Shown: positions 16,656-24,599 of the stretch, one piece after another | Numbering within the stretch: position 1 is the first letter of the stretch | Layout of the letters: every line of letters begins with the position of its first letter | Origin: Gemmatimonadota bacterium | GTDB lineage: Bacteria; Gemmatimonadota; Gemmatimonadetes; Gemmatimonadales; GWC2-71-9 | Assembly: GCA_016180765.1 (NCBI GenBank) | Contig: JACPAP010000129.1 | Coordinates: forward strand, 1 to 24,755 | DNA: 24,755 nucleotides | Reading direction: 5' to 3' | Position numbers and translations under genes: made by a program | The notes under the pieces: generated by a model | Database searches by the model: none | What the model saw: only the letters and a program-made list of their open reading frames with translations | What the model was told of the DNA's origin: nothing

Positions 16656-18029
16656 GTGAACGTCCCCGCCGTCATCTTCCGCGAGTACGACGTCCGAGGC
16701 ATCGTCGGCGAGCAGCTCACGCCCGACTTCGCCCACACGCTGGGCCGCGCCTTTGCCACCGCCGTCCGCCGGCGCATCGGGAACGCCCCGCGGATCGCCG
16801 TGGGCCGGGACAACCGGCCGTCGGGGGAGGCGCTGGCGCGCGGGATCCGTGAGGGAATCGCGGCCGCCGGGGGCAGCGCGATCGACGTGGGCCAGCTGCC
16901 CACGCCCGCGTTGTACCTGGCGGAACGCCAGCTCGGCGTGGACGCCGGTCTCCAGGTCACCGGATCGCACAATCCGCCCGAGTTCAACGGCTTCAAGATG
17001 GTGGTGGGGGGCGAAGCCTTCTTTGGCGGCGATATCCAGGGTCTGCTCCGGCTGATCCAGCGGGATGAACTGGATGCGGGGGAAGGGGCCACCGGCGCCG
17101 ACCAGACCGTGCGGGACCGGTACGTGCGCGCCGTCGTGGAACGTAACGGTCCCATCGCGCGACCGGTGAAGGTCGTGGTGGATTGCGGGAACGGCGTGGC
17201 CAGTCTGGTGGCGGAGCGGGTGCTCTCCGGCATCGGCGCCGAAGTGGTGCCGCTCTATTGCGAGTCGGACGGCACCTTCCCCAACCACCACCCCGATCCC
17301 ACCGTGCTGGAGAACCTCCGGGATCTCCAGGCGACGGTCCGGCGGGTGGGGGCCGAGCTGGGCATCGGGTTCGACGGCGACGGCGATCGGATCGGCCTGG
17401 TGGACGAAACCGGCCGGGTGGTGTACGGCGACCACATTCTCCTGTTGCTGGCTCGAGACCTGGTGCGGAGAGCCGGAACCGGTCATCCGGTGATCTTCGA
17501 CGTGAAGTGCTCGGAGACGCTGCGGACCGGGCTGGAGCAAGCCGGGCTTCGGCCGGTGATGTGGAAGACCGGTCACTCGCTGCTCAAGGCGAAGATGAAG
17601 GAAATGCGGGCGCCGCTCGCCGGAGAAATGAGCGGGCATATGTTCTTCGCCGGCGACTATTACGGATTCGACGACGCGCTGTTCGCCGCGGCCCGGCTGA
17701 TCGCCTTCCTCGCCGGCACACCCGGGCCGCTGTCGCCCCTGCTGGCCGACGTTCCGCGAACCTTCACCACGCCGGAGCTCCGCGTAGATTGCCCGGACGA
17801 TCGCAAGTTCCCGGTGGTCGAGGCCGCGGCGCGCCACGTCGCGGAGCGGTACGAGGTCCTCACCATCGACGGCGTCCGGATGATCTTTCCGGACGGCTGG
17901 GGCCTGCTCCGGGCTTCCAACACCCAGCCGGTGCTGGTGCTGCGGTTCGAGGCGTCCTCGGAGGCTGCCCTGGTGGCGTATCGAGGCGAGGTGGAGACAT
18001 GGCTGCGCTCCCAGGGCGTGACCGCGTGA
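16656..18029 (+). CDS. Phosphomannomutase/phosphoglucomutase (AlgC/ManB type)
   Basis: Interconverts 6-phospho and 1-phospho hexoses (mannose and/or glucose) in the cytoplasm for nucleotide-sugar and polysaccharide synthesis. The 457-residue, four-domain alpha-D-phosphohexomutase is complete. It has the N-terminal FREYDVRG, the phosphoserine loop TGSHNPPEFNG (S104), the metal loop DGDGDR (D240, D242, D244), the sugar-recognition loop GEMSGH (323-328) and the phosphate-binding RASNTQPVLVLRFEA (419-433). The GEMSGH and RASNTQP wording resembles AlgC-type dual-specificity enzymes more than GlmM. The GTG start at 16656 puts FREYDVRG at residue 8, as expected. UPF0182 follows 4 bp downstream. Whether mannose or glucose is preferred cannot be seen. 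Confidence 0.92.
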   Translation: MNVPAVIFREYDVRGIVGEQLTPDFAHTLGRAFATAVRRRIGNAPRIAVGRDNRPSGEALARGIREGIAAAGGSAIDVGQLPTPALYLAERQLGVDAGLQVTGSHNPPEFNGFKMVVGGEAFFGGDIQGLLRLIQRDELDAGEGATGADQTVRDRYVRAVVERNGPIARPVKVVVDCGNGVASLVAERVLSGIGAEVVPLYCESDGTFPNHHPDPTVLENLRDLQATVRRVGAELGIGFDGDGDRIGLVDETGRVVYGDHILLLLARDLVRRAGTGHPVIFDVKCSETLRTGLEQAGLRPVMWKTGHSLLKAKMKEMRAPLAGEMSGHMFFAGDYYGFDDALFAAARLIAFLAGTPGPLSPLLADVPRTFTTPELRVDCPDDRKFPVVEAAARHVAERYEVLTIDGVRMIFPDGWGLLRASNTQPVLVLRFEASSEAALVAYRGEVETWLRSQGVTA

Positions 18030-18033
18030 CGGG

Positions 18034-20622
18034 ATGACGCCGCGCCGCGCGTGGGTGCGGGCCGCCGTGCTTCTCGCGCTCTTGGGGTTGCTGGTAGGTC
18101 GCTGGGCCGCCGTGAGCGTGGCGAACCGGCTCTGGGCGGAGTCGTTGGGGGTCGGGGTCACGCACACCGCGATCGCCCAGCTGAAACTCACGCTGCTCGG
18201 GCTGGCCTTCGCCACCGCCGCCACCTGGTCCCTGGGCAACTTGTACCTGATCTACCGCACCATCGGGTCGGTGCACGTGCCGCGCCGGCTCGGGAACCTG
18301 GAGATCGTCGAGGCCGTGCCACGCCGCTACCTGGTGGCGGGCACCGTCGTCTTGGGGCTGCTGATCGCCGTCCTGGTGAGCCACCGCGCGTCGGGGTGGT
18401 GGTATTCCTTCGCCTTGCTCGGGAGTCGCGCGCCGGTCGAGCTGGTAGACCCGGTGCTGCACCGCGATCTCACCTACTACCTGTTCCGTTTGCCGTGGGA
18501 GCGCACCCTGCACGGGTTCCTGGCCACCCTGAGCGCGGTCCTCCTGGTCGTGACCGCGGGGCTGTACGCCTTGGTCGGGGCGATTCGCGTGGCGGAACGC
18601 CGCCTGGTAGTGGCCGACTGGGCTCGGACCCATCTGGCAGGCCTGCTCGTGGTGTTCGCGCTGACCCTGGCGGCCGGCTTCCGGCTGGATCCCGCGGAGT
18701 ATGTGGCCGGCCTCCGCAACGTCCCGTATGACGCGGTGCTGGTCGAGGTCCGCCTTCCGTTCTCGCGCGCGCTGAGTGGAGTGGCGGTGGTGGTCGCGAT
18801 CGCTTCCCTGGCGTGGATCTGGGTGGATCGCAACACCCTGGTGGTGGCCCCGTGGGGCGTGCTGGCGGGGCTGGCGTTGGCGGGCACCTTCGTGGTGCCC
18901 GGTTTCGCGACCGCGGTCCGGGGTCCTGACCGGTTGGCCCTCCCCGAGCTCGTGGCCGCGCAGCGCCGCATGCTTTCGGTGGCGTTCGCCCTTCCCGCCG
19001 GCGACACCACCATCGATCCTCCGCCCAGCCCGGATGCCGATCTCCCGGCCCGGCGCGCATCCGAGCTCGGGCTCGTTCCGATCTGGGACGCTGGTGCCCT
19101 CCAGGACCTCCTGCGCCGGCTGGCGCCGCAGGGTCCGGAACACCGGTTCGCGGGCGCCGGCCTCGATCTCTATCAAGGCCGCAACCGCCGGCCCGTGGCG
19201 CTGTACCTCGCGGCGCGGGAGGTGGATCTCCTGGCCGCCCGCGAGGCCGATGCCGCGCTGTCGTGGAGCAGTGTGCATGCCGGTCGCTACGCCCATGCCA
19301 GTGGAGCCATCGCGGTGGCGGCGGCCCAGGCGACGCCCGACGGGCTGCCACTCTTCGTGCCGGACCTTACGCGTCCTGACTCCGGCGCGCCGCAGTTCGC
19401 CGAGCTGGACCTGGCGCATCGAGAGGTGTGGTTCAGCCCGGCCGCCGAGGAGTACGCACTGGGGCGGGCGCCGGAGCGGCAAGTGGGGATCGCCCCGGCA
19501 GGGATCGGTCGCCGCCTGGCGCTGGCGTGGACGTTGCAAAGCCCGCGCCTGTTGACCGCCGGCGCGGTGCCGGCAGGCGACCTGGTGCTGTGGCATCGGG
19601 CCGTCGCAGCGCGGCTCGATCGGTACGCGCCGTTCGCCCGGTTCGGCGCGCCGTACCCCGTCGTGGCCGGGCGCCGCCTCCTGTGGCTCGCCTGGGGCCA
19701 CGTCTCCAGCGAGACGTTCCCCCTGTCGGTGTTGAGCCAGTGGCGTGGCCGGGGCCTGCGCTATCTGCGGACCAGCCTGGTGGGCGTGGTGGACGCCTAC
19801 AGCGGCGAGACCCAGGTATACCTGGTGGACGATCCCGATCCGATCAGCGCCGCGTGGGCGGCGCTGGCCCCGGACATCGTGCGGCCGGTGGATCGCCTGC
19901 CGGAGGCCCTGCGGCGCCACCTGCGTTATCCCGAGGAGCTGTTCGCCGCGCAAGTCCCGCTGGCGATGGCTGGAGTACCTGGGGGATGGCCCGGGGTGCG
20001 TCGCCTGCCCGCGCGGGGTCGCGGGGGAAACGATACCACGTTGACGGCGCCGCGCGAGCCGGTCTGGTTGGCCGGCACACTTCCCGGAGACGATCGACTG
20101 CGGCTTCGGCTGCGCCAGGTGGCCGAGCGTGGCGAGCCGGGCATGTTGGCGGTGGTCGCCGACGGCTATGTGGACGGCACCCGCCCCGTGCTTCGCGTGG
20201 TGCGCCTGGCGCAGCCCCTGGCGCACCGGGGCCCGTCCCGCTTCGCCGCCGAAACGGTGGGTGACCTGAGCCCGTCGTCCGCCGCCGCGGGCCCGGTCAC
20301 GACCCTGGTGTTTGCCGGCGGGATCGTGAGCTTTCGCCCGGTGTTGGCGCTGCCCACGCGGGAGGAAGGCGTGCCCCGCCTGCAGGAGCTGGTGGCCGGC
20401 TCGGGCGGCGCGCTGGGGCGCGGCGCCGGCGCGGTCGCGGCACTGCGCGATCTCGGCGCCACGGCACGGTATGCCGGCGGTAGCACCGCGGACTGGGGCG
20501 CGGCGCGCGAGTGGTTTCGGCGCCTGGATGCCGCCCGCCGCGCGGGGGATTGGGCCGCGTTCGGTCACGCCTACGACCAGCTCCGTCGCCTGCTGCGCGC
20601 GTCTACTGACAGTGCGCCCTGA
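18034..20622 (+). CDS. UPF0182 family membrane protein
   Basis: An 862-residue member of the uncharacterised UPF0182 (COG1615) family. Seven membrane helices fill the first 300 residues, at about 11-30, 50-70, 100-120, 160-182, 200-216, 248-268 and 272-292. A large extracytoplasmic domain follows. The most telling block is YLRTSLVGVVDAYSGETQVY (577-596), with VDDPDPI and then LRRHLRYPEELFAAQ, which match the conserved core of the family. The middle LVPIWDAGALQDLLRRL resembles the family's WDxxPL region. It is somewhat shorter and more divergent than typical members (900-1000 residues). It follows the hexomutase by 4 bp and is likely co-transcribed, but no function is established for the family. 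Confidence 0.85.
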   Translation: MTPRRAWVRAAVLLALLGLLVGRWAAVSVANRLWAESLGVGVTHTAIAQLKLTLLGLAFATAATWSLGNLYLIYRTIGSVHVPRRLGNLEIVEAVPRRYLVAGTVVLGLLIAVLVSHRASGWWYSFALLGSRAPVELVDPVLHRDLTYYLFRLPWERTLHGFLATLSAVLLVVTAGLYALVGAIRVAERRLVVADWARTHLAGLLVVFALTLAAGFRLDPAEYVAGLRNVPYDAVLVEVRLPFSRALSGVAVVVAIASLAWIWVDRNTLVVAPWGVLAGLALAGTFVVPGFATAVRGPDRLALPELVAAQRRMLSVAFALPAGDTTIDPPPSPDADLPARRASELGLVPIWDAGALQDLLRRLAPQGPEHRFAGAGLDLYQGRNRRPVALYLAAREVDLLAAREADAALSWSSVHAGRYAHASGAIAVAAAQATPDGLPLFVPDLTRPDSGAPQFAELDLAHREVWFSPAAEEYALGRAPERQVGIAPAGIGRRLALAWTLQSPRLLTAGAVPAGDLVLWHRAVAARLDRYAPFARFGAPYPVVAGRRLLWLAWGHVSSETFPLSVLSQWRGRGLRYLRTSLVGVVDAYSGETQVYLVDDPDPISAAWAALAPDIVRPVDRLPEALRRHLRYPEELFAAQVPLAMAGVPGGWPGVRRLPARGRGGNDTTLTAPREPVWLAGTLPGDDRLRLRLRQVAERGEPGMLAVVADGYVDGTRPVLRVVRLAQPLAHRGPSRFAAETVGDLSPSSAAAGPVTTLVFAGGIVSFRPVLALPTREEGVPRLQELVAGSGGALGRGAGAVAALRDLGATARYAGGSTADWGAAREWFRRLDAARRAGDWAAFGHAYDQLRRLLRASTDSAP

Positions 20623-20631
20623 CGGAAAGAA

Positions 20632-20643
20632 TCACCGCGGTGA
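20632..20643. promoter_or_regulatory. Perfect 12-bp palindrome between UPF0182 and arcC
   Basis: TCACCGCGGTGA is an exact palindrome in the 46-bp gap. It could be a regulator site for the arcC-sucCD group or a small hairpin; it is too short to act as a terminator alone. GC-rich 12-mers of this kind can also arise by chance. Confidence 0.25.
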
Positions 20644-20651
20644 ATGACTGG

Positions 20652-20659
20652 GGAGAAGG
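20652..20659 (+). promoter_or_regulatory. Ribosome binding site for arcC
   Basis: GGAGAAGG lies 9 bp before the ATG at 20669. The alternative ATG at 20708 has no comparable purine tract, so the longer form is preferred. Confidence 0.55.
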
Positions 20660-20668
20660 TGTGACGGG

Positions 20669-21664
20669 ATGCCGGTTCCGCGAAGAACGACAAGCATCGA
20701 ACCAGGCATGGTTACGTCTGACGTAGGGTCAATCGTCGTCGCGCTGGGCGGCAACGCGCTGGCCCCGCCGGGCGAGCGGGCCAGCATCCACGATCAATTC
20801 CGTCACACGCGGGAATCGCTGGCCCCGATCGTGGACCTGGCGGCCCTGGGGTGGCGCATCGCCATCGTGCACGGCAACGGGCCGCAAGTGGGCGACGAGC
20901 TGCTGCGCAACGAAGCGGGCCGCGATCGCGTGGAGCCGCTGCCCCTCGGCGTGCTGGTGGCAGCCACGGCGGGCTGGATCGGCTACATGATCCAGCAGTC
21001 GCTGCAGAACGCGCTCCGGCGGGCCGGCATCGAGCGTGAAGTGCTCACCATCGTGACGCAGACCGTGGTGGACACCCAAGCGCCGGACGCCCTGCGGCCC
21101 ACCAAGCCCGTCGGTCACGCACTGTCGGACGACCTCCTGGCTCGACTCCGCGGGCAGGGGACCGTGGTGGGCTGCGACGCCGGCGGCCGCTGGCGCCGGC
21201 TGGCGCCCAGTCCCCTGCCGCTCGACGTGGTAGAAGCGGATGCGGTGCAGCGGCTGGTGAATGAGGGGAAAATCGTGATCGCGGCCGGTGGGGGCGGGCC
21301 GCCGGTCTACGCCGACCCGCGGCTGGGGTGGGAGGGCGTGGACGCGGTGGTGGACAAGGACCGCGTGGCGGCGATCCTGGGGACCCGCTTGGGCTCCGAT
21401 ACCCTGCTGATCCTCACGGACGTGGAGGCCGTGTATCGCGGTTGGGGCACGCCGCGGCAGGAGCCCATCCGGCGACTGCGCGCGGCGGAGGCCGAGCGCT
21501 TGCTGGAGAGCGAGGAGTTGGGCGTGGGATCCATGCGGCCCAAGGTCGAGGCTGCCCTGCACTTCGTGCGTTCGGGCGGGCGGCGGGCGGTGATTACCCA
21601 TCTCGCGCGAGGTCGAGCGGGCCTCGAGGGAGAGACGGGAACCCTGATCACGGGAGATGCGTGA
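20669..21664 (+). CDS. arcC: Carbamate kinase
   Basis: Catalyses carbamoyl phosphate + ADP to ATP + carbamate (+ reverse) in the cytoplasm. The 331-residue amino-acid-kinase-fold protein has VVALGGNAL near residue 23, HGNGPQVGDEL, the glycine loop IAAGGGGPPVY, AVVDKDRVAAILG and LTDVEAVY, in family order. Family members are about 310 residues; here the first 18 residues before VGSIVVALGG are extra. Starting at the ATG at 20708 would give 318 residues. Neither arginine deiminase nor ornithine carbamoyltransferase is adjacent, so the carbamoyl-phosphate source is not shown. The stop is immediately followed by the sucC GTG, suggesting one transcript with the TCA-cycle genes. Confidence 0.9.
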   Translation: MPVPRRTTSIEPGMVTSDVGSIVVALGGNALAPPGERASIHDQFRHTRESLAPIVDLAALGWRIAIVHGNGPQVGDELLRNEAGRDRVEPLPLGVLVAATAGWIGYMIQQSLQNALRRAGIEREVLTIVTQTVVDTQAPDALRPTKPVGHALSDDLLARLRGQGTVVGCDAGGRWRRLAPSPLPLDVVEADAVQRLVNEGKIVIAAGGGGPPVYADPRLGWEGVDAVVDKDRVAAILGTRLGSDTLLILTDVEAVYRGWGTPRQEPIRRLRAAEAERLLESEELGVGSMRPKVEAALHFVRSGGRRAVITHLARGRAGLEGETGTLITGDA

Positions 21665-22804
21665 GTGAACCTGCATGAATTCCAGGCCCGGGCGCTGCTG
21701 CAGGGTGCGGGCATTCCGGTTCCGGACGCCGATGTCGCGAGCACTCCCGACGAGGCGGCGCGGATCGCGCAGCGCATCGGCGGCCCCGTGGTGGTCAAGG
21801 CGCAGGTCCATGCCGGGGGTCGCGGCAAAGCGGGCGGCGTGAGACTCGCCAAGGACGCCGCCGAGGCGCGGGAGCGGGCCGGGCAGATCATCGGCATGAC
21901 CATCAAAGGCCTCCGGGTCAACCAGGTCCTGGTCGCGCCGGCGGCGGAGATCGCGTCCGAGAGCTACGTCGGGATTATCGTGGATCGGGCCAGCCAGCGT
22001 GCGGTGCTGATGGTGAGCCCGGCGGGAGGCGTGGACATCGAGGAGGTCGCCGCGACCACGCCGGAGAAGATCTTCCGAGTGGCCATCGACCCTCGGTACG
22101 GCCTGCTGCCGCACCAGGCCATGGCGATGGCCTTCCGCCTGTATCGGGGCGTCGAGCCGGCGAGGCAGGCGGCCACCATCATGCGCCAGCTGTACGACGT
22201 CTTCTGGCGCGCCGGCGCTTCGCTGGTAGAGATCAACCCGCTCATCACCACGCCCGGCGGCCAGGTGGTGGCCCTCGACGCGAAGCTGGTGGTGGACGAC
22301 AACGAGCTGGAACGCCGCCCCGAGATCGCGGCCTTGCGGGATACCACCGCCGAGGCGCCGGCCGAGGTGCAGGCGCGCGAGGCGGGGCTGTCGTACATCA
22401 AGCTGGATGGGAGGGTCGGCTGCTGCGTGAACGGCGCCGGGCTCGCGATGGCAACCATGGATCTGGTGAAATACTACGGCGGCGAGCCGGCCAACTTCCT
22501 GGACATTGGCGGGAGCAGCAACCCCCAGAAGGTGGTGACCGCGCTCCAGATCATCACCGCGGATCCCAACGTCAAGAGCATCCTGTTCAACATCTTCGGC
22601 GGCATCACCCGGTGCGACGACGTGGCGAACGGCATCGTGACCGCGACCGGGCAGCTCGCGCTCGACCGCCCGCTGGTGATCCGCCTGACCGGGACCAACG
22701 AGGAGCTGGCCGTGAAGATCCTCGAGGATGCCGGCTTCAGCGCCTTGACCGACATGGACGACGCGGTCCGCCGCGCCGTCGAGCTGGCCCGGGAGGCGGC
22801 ATGA
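21665..22804 (+). CDS. sucC: Succinyl-CoA ligase (ADP-forming type) beta subunit
   Basis: The beta subunit carries the ATP-grasp nucleotide site and binds succinate, working with SucD in the TCA cycle. The 379-residue protein is complete and near normal length (about 388). It starts MNLHEFQAR and has the nucleotide loop VVVKAQVHAGGRGKAGGV (42-59). The metal ligands N191 (EINPL) and D205 (ALDAK) are present. The C-terminal ligase domain has GCCVNGAGLAMATMD, NFLDIGG and NIFGGITRCD. GTG at 21665 abuts the arcC stop. It overlaps sucD by 4 bp (ATGA). Nothing in SucC looks damaged, which contrasts with its partner. Confidence 0.96.
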   Translation: MNLHEFQARALLQGAGIPVPDADVASTPDEAARIAQRIGGPVVVKAQVHAGGRGKAGGVRLAKDAAEARERAGQIIGMTIKGLRVNQVLVAPAAEIASESYVGIIVDRASQRAVLMVSPAGGVDIEEVAATTPEKIFRVAIDPRYGLLPHQAMAMAFRLYRGVEPARQAATIMRQLYDVFWRAGASLVEINPLITTPGGQVVALDAKLVVDDNELERRPEIAALRDTTAEAPAEVQAREAGLSYIKLDGRVGCCVNGAGLAMATMDLVKYYGGEPANFLDIGGSSNPQKVVTALQIITADPNVKSILFNIFGGITRCDDVANGIVTATGQLALDRPLVIRLTGTNEELAVKILEDAGFSALTDMDDAVRRAVELAREAA

Positions 22805-23565
22805 GCATCTTCGTCGACCGCCAGACCAGGCTGGTGGTTCAGGGCATCACCGGTCGCGACGGCTCGTTTCACGCCAGGCAGATGCTGGAGTACGGGACCG
22901 CCGTGGTGGCCGGCGTCACGCCGGGCCGCGGAGGTCAGACCTTCGAGGGCAAGGTGCCGGTGTTCGACACGGTGGCGGATGCGGTGGCGACGACGGGGGC
23001 CAACACCTCGGTGATCTACGTGCCGGCCCGGTTCGGGGCTCGGCTCATCGGGCCGAATTGCCCCGGCGCCATCTCGCCGGGCCAGAGCAAGGTGGGCATC
23101 ATTCCGGGCCAGATCTGCCGTCCGGGACGGATCGGCGTCGTGTCGCGGAGCGGGACGCTCACCTATGAGATCATCCACCAATTGACCCGCCACGGCCTGG
23201 GCCAGTCCAGTTGTGTGGGCATCGGCGGCGATCCCATCATCGGCACCAACTTCATCGACTGTCTGGCCGCGTTTGAGGCCGACCCCGGCACGGACGCTAT
23301 CGTCATGATCGGAGAGATCGGGGGCATGGACGAGCAGAATGCCGCGCGCTACGTCGCCGATCACGTGCGCAAGCCGGTCGTGGGCTTCATCGCCGGCCAG
23401 ACCGCTCCACCGGGTCGCCGCATGGGCCATGCGGGCGCCATCATCTCCGGCTCCAGCGGGACGGCTGCGGAGAAGATGGAAGCGTTGAACGCCGCCGGCG
23501 TGGCGGTGATGCCACGCCCGGCGGACGTGGTGCCGCTGCTGCAGCAGCGCCTGGGTCGGGTATGA
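22801..23565 (+). CDS. sucD: Succinyl-CoA ligase alpha subunit with an internal in-frame deletion
   Basis: The alpha subunit binds CoA and carries the phospho-His intermediate. This copy is 254 residues; the family is about 290. The N-terminus (VQGITGRDGSFHARQMLEYG, then TFEGKVPVFDTV) is normal up to VIYVPARFGA (71-80), then jumps to RLIGPNCPG (81-89). In E. coli SucD about 39 residues lie between these blocks, including the ITEGIP loop that contacts CoA and part of the Rossmann-like CoA-binding domain. Everything after is normal: VSRSGTLTYE, CVGIGGDP, MIGEIGG and the catalytic H210 in GRRMGHAGAI. The frame is kept, so the gap is a multiple of three. Either the gene is truly shortened, with CoA binding probably impaired, or the assembly has lost about 117 bp near 23040. 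Confidence 0.93.
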   Translation: MSIFVDRQTRLVVQGITGRDGSFHARQMLEYGTAVVAGVTPGRGGQTFEGKVPVFDTVADAVATTGANTSVIYVPARFGARLIGPNCPGAISPGQSKVGIIPGQICRPGRIGVVSRSGTLTYEIIHQLTRHGLGQSSCVGIGGDPIIGTNFIDCLAAFEADPGTDAIVMIGEIGGMDEQNAARYVADHVRKPVVGFIAGQTAPPGRRMGHAGAIISGSSGTAAEKMEALNAAGVAVMPRPADVVPLLQQRLGRV

Positions 23566-24473
23566 AGCTGGTGGACCTGCTCGCCCCGGAGCGCGTGGTG
23601 GTCCCGCTCGCCGCCCAGAACCTGCGCGAGGCGGGCCAGCGGTTGATCGAGGTGCTCATTGCGTCGGGACTGAGCGGCGAGCCGGAAGTGCTGCGGCAGC
23701 TGGTGGCCGAGGCGCTCCCGGAAGACGCCGTGACCCTGGGCGGGCAGGCGTATTTCATTCACTTTCGTACCGACGCCGTGAAGCGCCTGGTGGTGGCGCT
23801 GGGGGTGGCGCCGGCGCCGATCGCCCGGCGTCGTGAGGGACAGGCGCGCCGCGGGGCCCGCATCGTGGTGCTGATCCTGGCGCCGCAGAAGGAGGCGGCC
23901 GCCTACCTGCAGGCGGCGAGCGCGTTCGCGCGCACGCTGAGCCGGCGGGAGGCGGTGGACGCGCTGCTCAAGGCGCAGACGCCGCGGGACGTGCTCGAGG
24001 CGGCGCCCCTGGCCGACGTGCAACTGCCGGGACAGCTCATGATCCGCGATTTCATGACCCCCAAGGTGCTGTCGGTCGGTCCGGAGCAGACGCTGGAGTT
24101 CGCGGCGCGGCTCATGGTGGCCCACGGGATCCCGTCGCTCCCCGTGGTCACGGACGCGGGAGTGGTGCTGGGCATGGTGAGCCACCGCGAGGTGCTTCGG
24201 TTCCTGCTGCCCAAGTACGTAAAGCGGGCAAGCACGGGCGAGTTCCTCGCGCCGGCGCGTCGCGATCCCGCGGACCGGCGGGATCCCAGCGCGATCCCGG
24301 TCCGCGAAGCCATGGATCGCAGCGTGCTGTGTATCTCGGAGGACCAGACCCTGGCGGACGTGGCCAGCTTGATCGTGAACAAAGACATCGATCGGTTTCC
24401 GGTGGTGCGGGACGGCGTACTCGTGGGGTTCCTCACCCGGGGCGACATTGTCCGCCGCCTTTTTGGGCCCTGA
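23562..24473 (+). CDS. PtsN-like EIIA domain fused to a CBS pair
   Basis: Residues 1-150 resemble a PTS EIIA type-2 (PtsN/fructose) domain: an N-terminal LLAPERVVVPL start, GGQAYFIHFRTDAVKRLVVALG (60-81) with H67 at the phosphorylatable-His position, then RIVVLILAPQKEAAAYLQAAS and an LLKAQTPRDVLEA end. The usual IPHAR around the His is FIHFR here. Two CBS domains follow, at about 159-215 (IRDFMTPKVLSV...VSHREVLRFL) and 246-302 (VREAMDRSVLCI...LTRGDIVRRLF). CBS pairs bind adenine nucleotides, so a nucleotide-sensing phospho-acceptor or regulator is a reasonable inference; no EI or HPr gene is in view. The ATG at 23562 overlaps the sucD stop by 4 bp. A universal-stress-like fold for the N-domain is less likely. 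Confidence 0.75.
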   Translation: MKLVDLLAPERVVVPLAAQNLREAGQRLIEVLIASGLSGEPEVLRQLVAEALPEDAVTLGGQAYFIHFRTDAVKRLVVALGVAPAPIARRREGQARRGARIVVLILAPQKEAAAYLQAASAFARTLSRREAVDALLKAQTPRDVLEAAPLADVQLPGQLMIRDFMTPKVLSVGPEQTLEFAARLMVAHGIPSLPVVTDAGVVLGMVSHREVLRFLLPKYVKRASTGEFLAPARRDPADRRDPSAIPVREAMDRSVLCISEDQTLADVASLIVNKDIDRFPVVRDGVLVGFLTRGDIVRRLFGP

Positions 24474-24502
24474 TGCCAACCGTGGACGGTGACCCGGTGG
24501 CA
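24474..24502. terminator. Weak hairpin after the EIIA-CBS gene
   Basis: TGCCAACCG (24474-24482), starting at the base after the stop codon, pairs with CGGTGGCA (24495-24502) with one bulged A and a 12-nt loop. There is no T-run after it, so intrinsic termination is doubtful. It may only be a 3'-end stabilising hairpin. Confidence 0.25.
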
Positions 24503-24559
24503 ACAGACGTGCAACGGTGCAGCCCGTTGTACGTTGTACGTTGCACGTTGCACGTCCTT
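24503..24559. repeat. Heptamer repeat element 4 (CGTTGTA/CGTTGCA units) upstream of ndk
   Basis: In-phase heptamers run CGTTGTA (24525-24531), CGTTGTA (24532-24538), CGTTGCA (24539-24545), CGTTGCA (24546-24552), CGTCCTT (24553-24559). On the left, 24506-24516 (GACGTGCAACG) is the exact inverse of 24546-24556, so a minus-strand CGTTGCA faces the plus-strand array and a hairpin can form. The period of seven and leading CG are shared with the other elements in the window, although the unit sequence differs. It ends 40 bp before ndk. Confidence 0.8.
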
Positions 24560-24599
24560 TCACGCTGCAGCATGTGATGCGCGGTCGTCACAGGAGACC

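Noticed and set aside
16474..16659. 61-codon frame in the gap after nuoN
   Set aside because: It runs straight through the inverted repeat, has no ribosome site or recognisable motif, and its residues follow from the repeat sequence.
14586..18239. Very long antisense open frame (over 1200 codons) covering nuoM, nuoN and the hexomutase
   Set aside because: It is rich in Arg, His, Gly and Pro, has no family motifs, and lies opposite unmistakable genes. Long antisense frames are expected in GC-rich coding DNA. The same holds for 3846-5984, 5708-8461, 11363-13702 and 17860-20568 on the minus strand and 13574-16519 on the plus strand.
23000..23080. SucD split by a frameshift
   Set aside because: The frame is continuous on both sides and the flanking family blocks are in the same frame; the change is an in-frame absence of residues.
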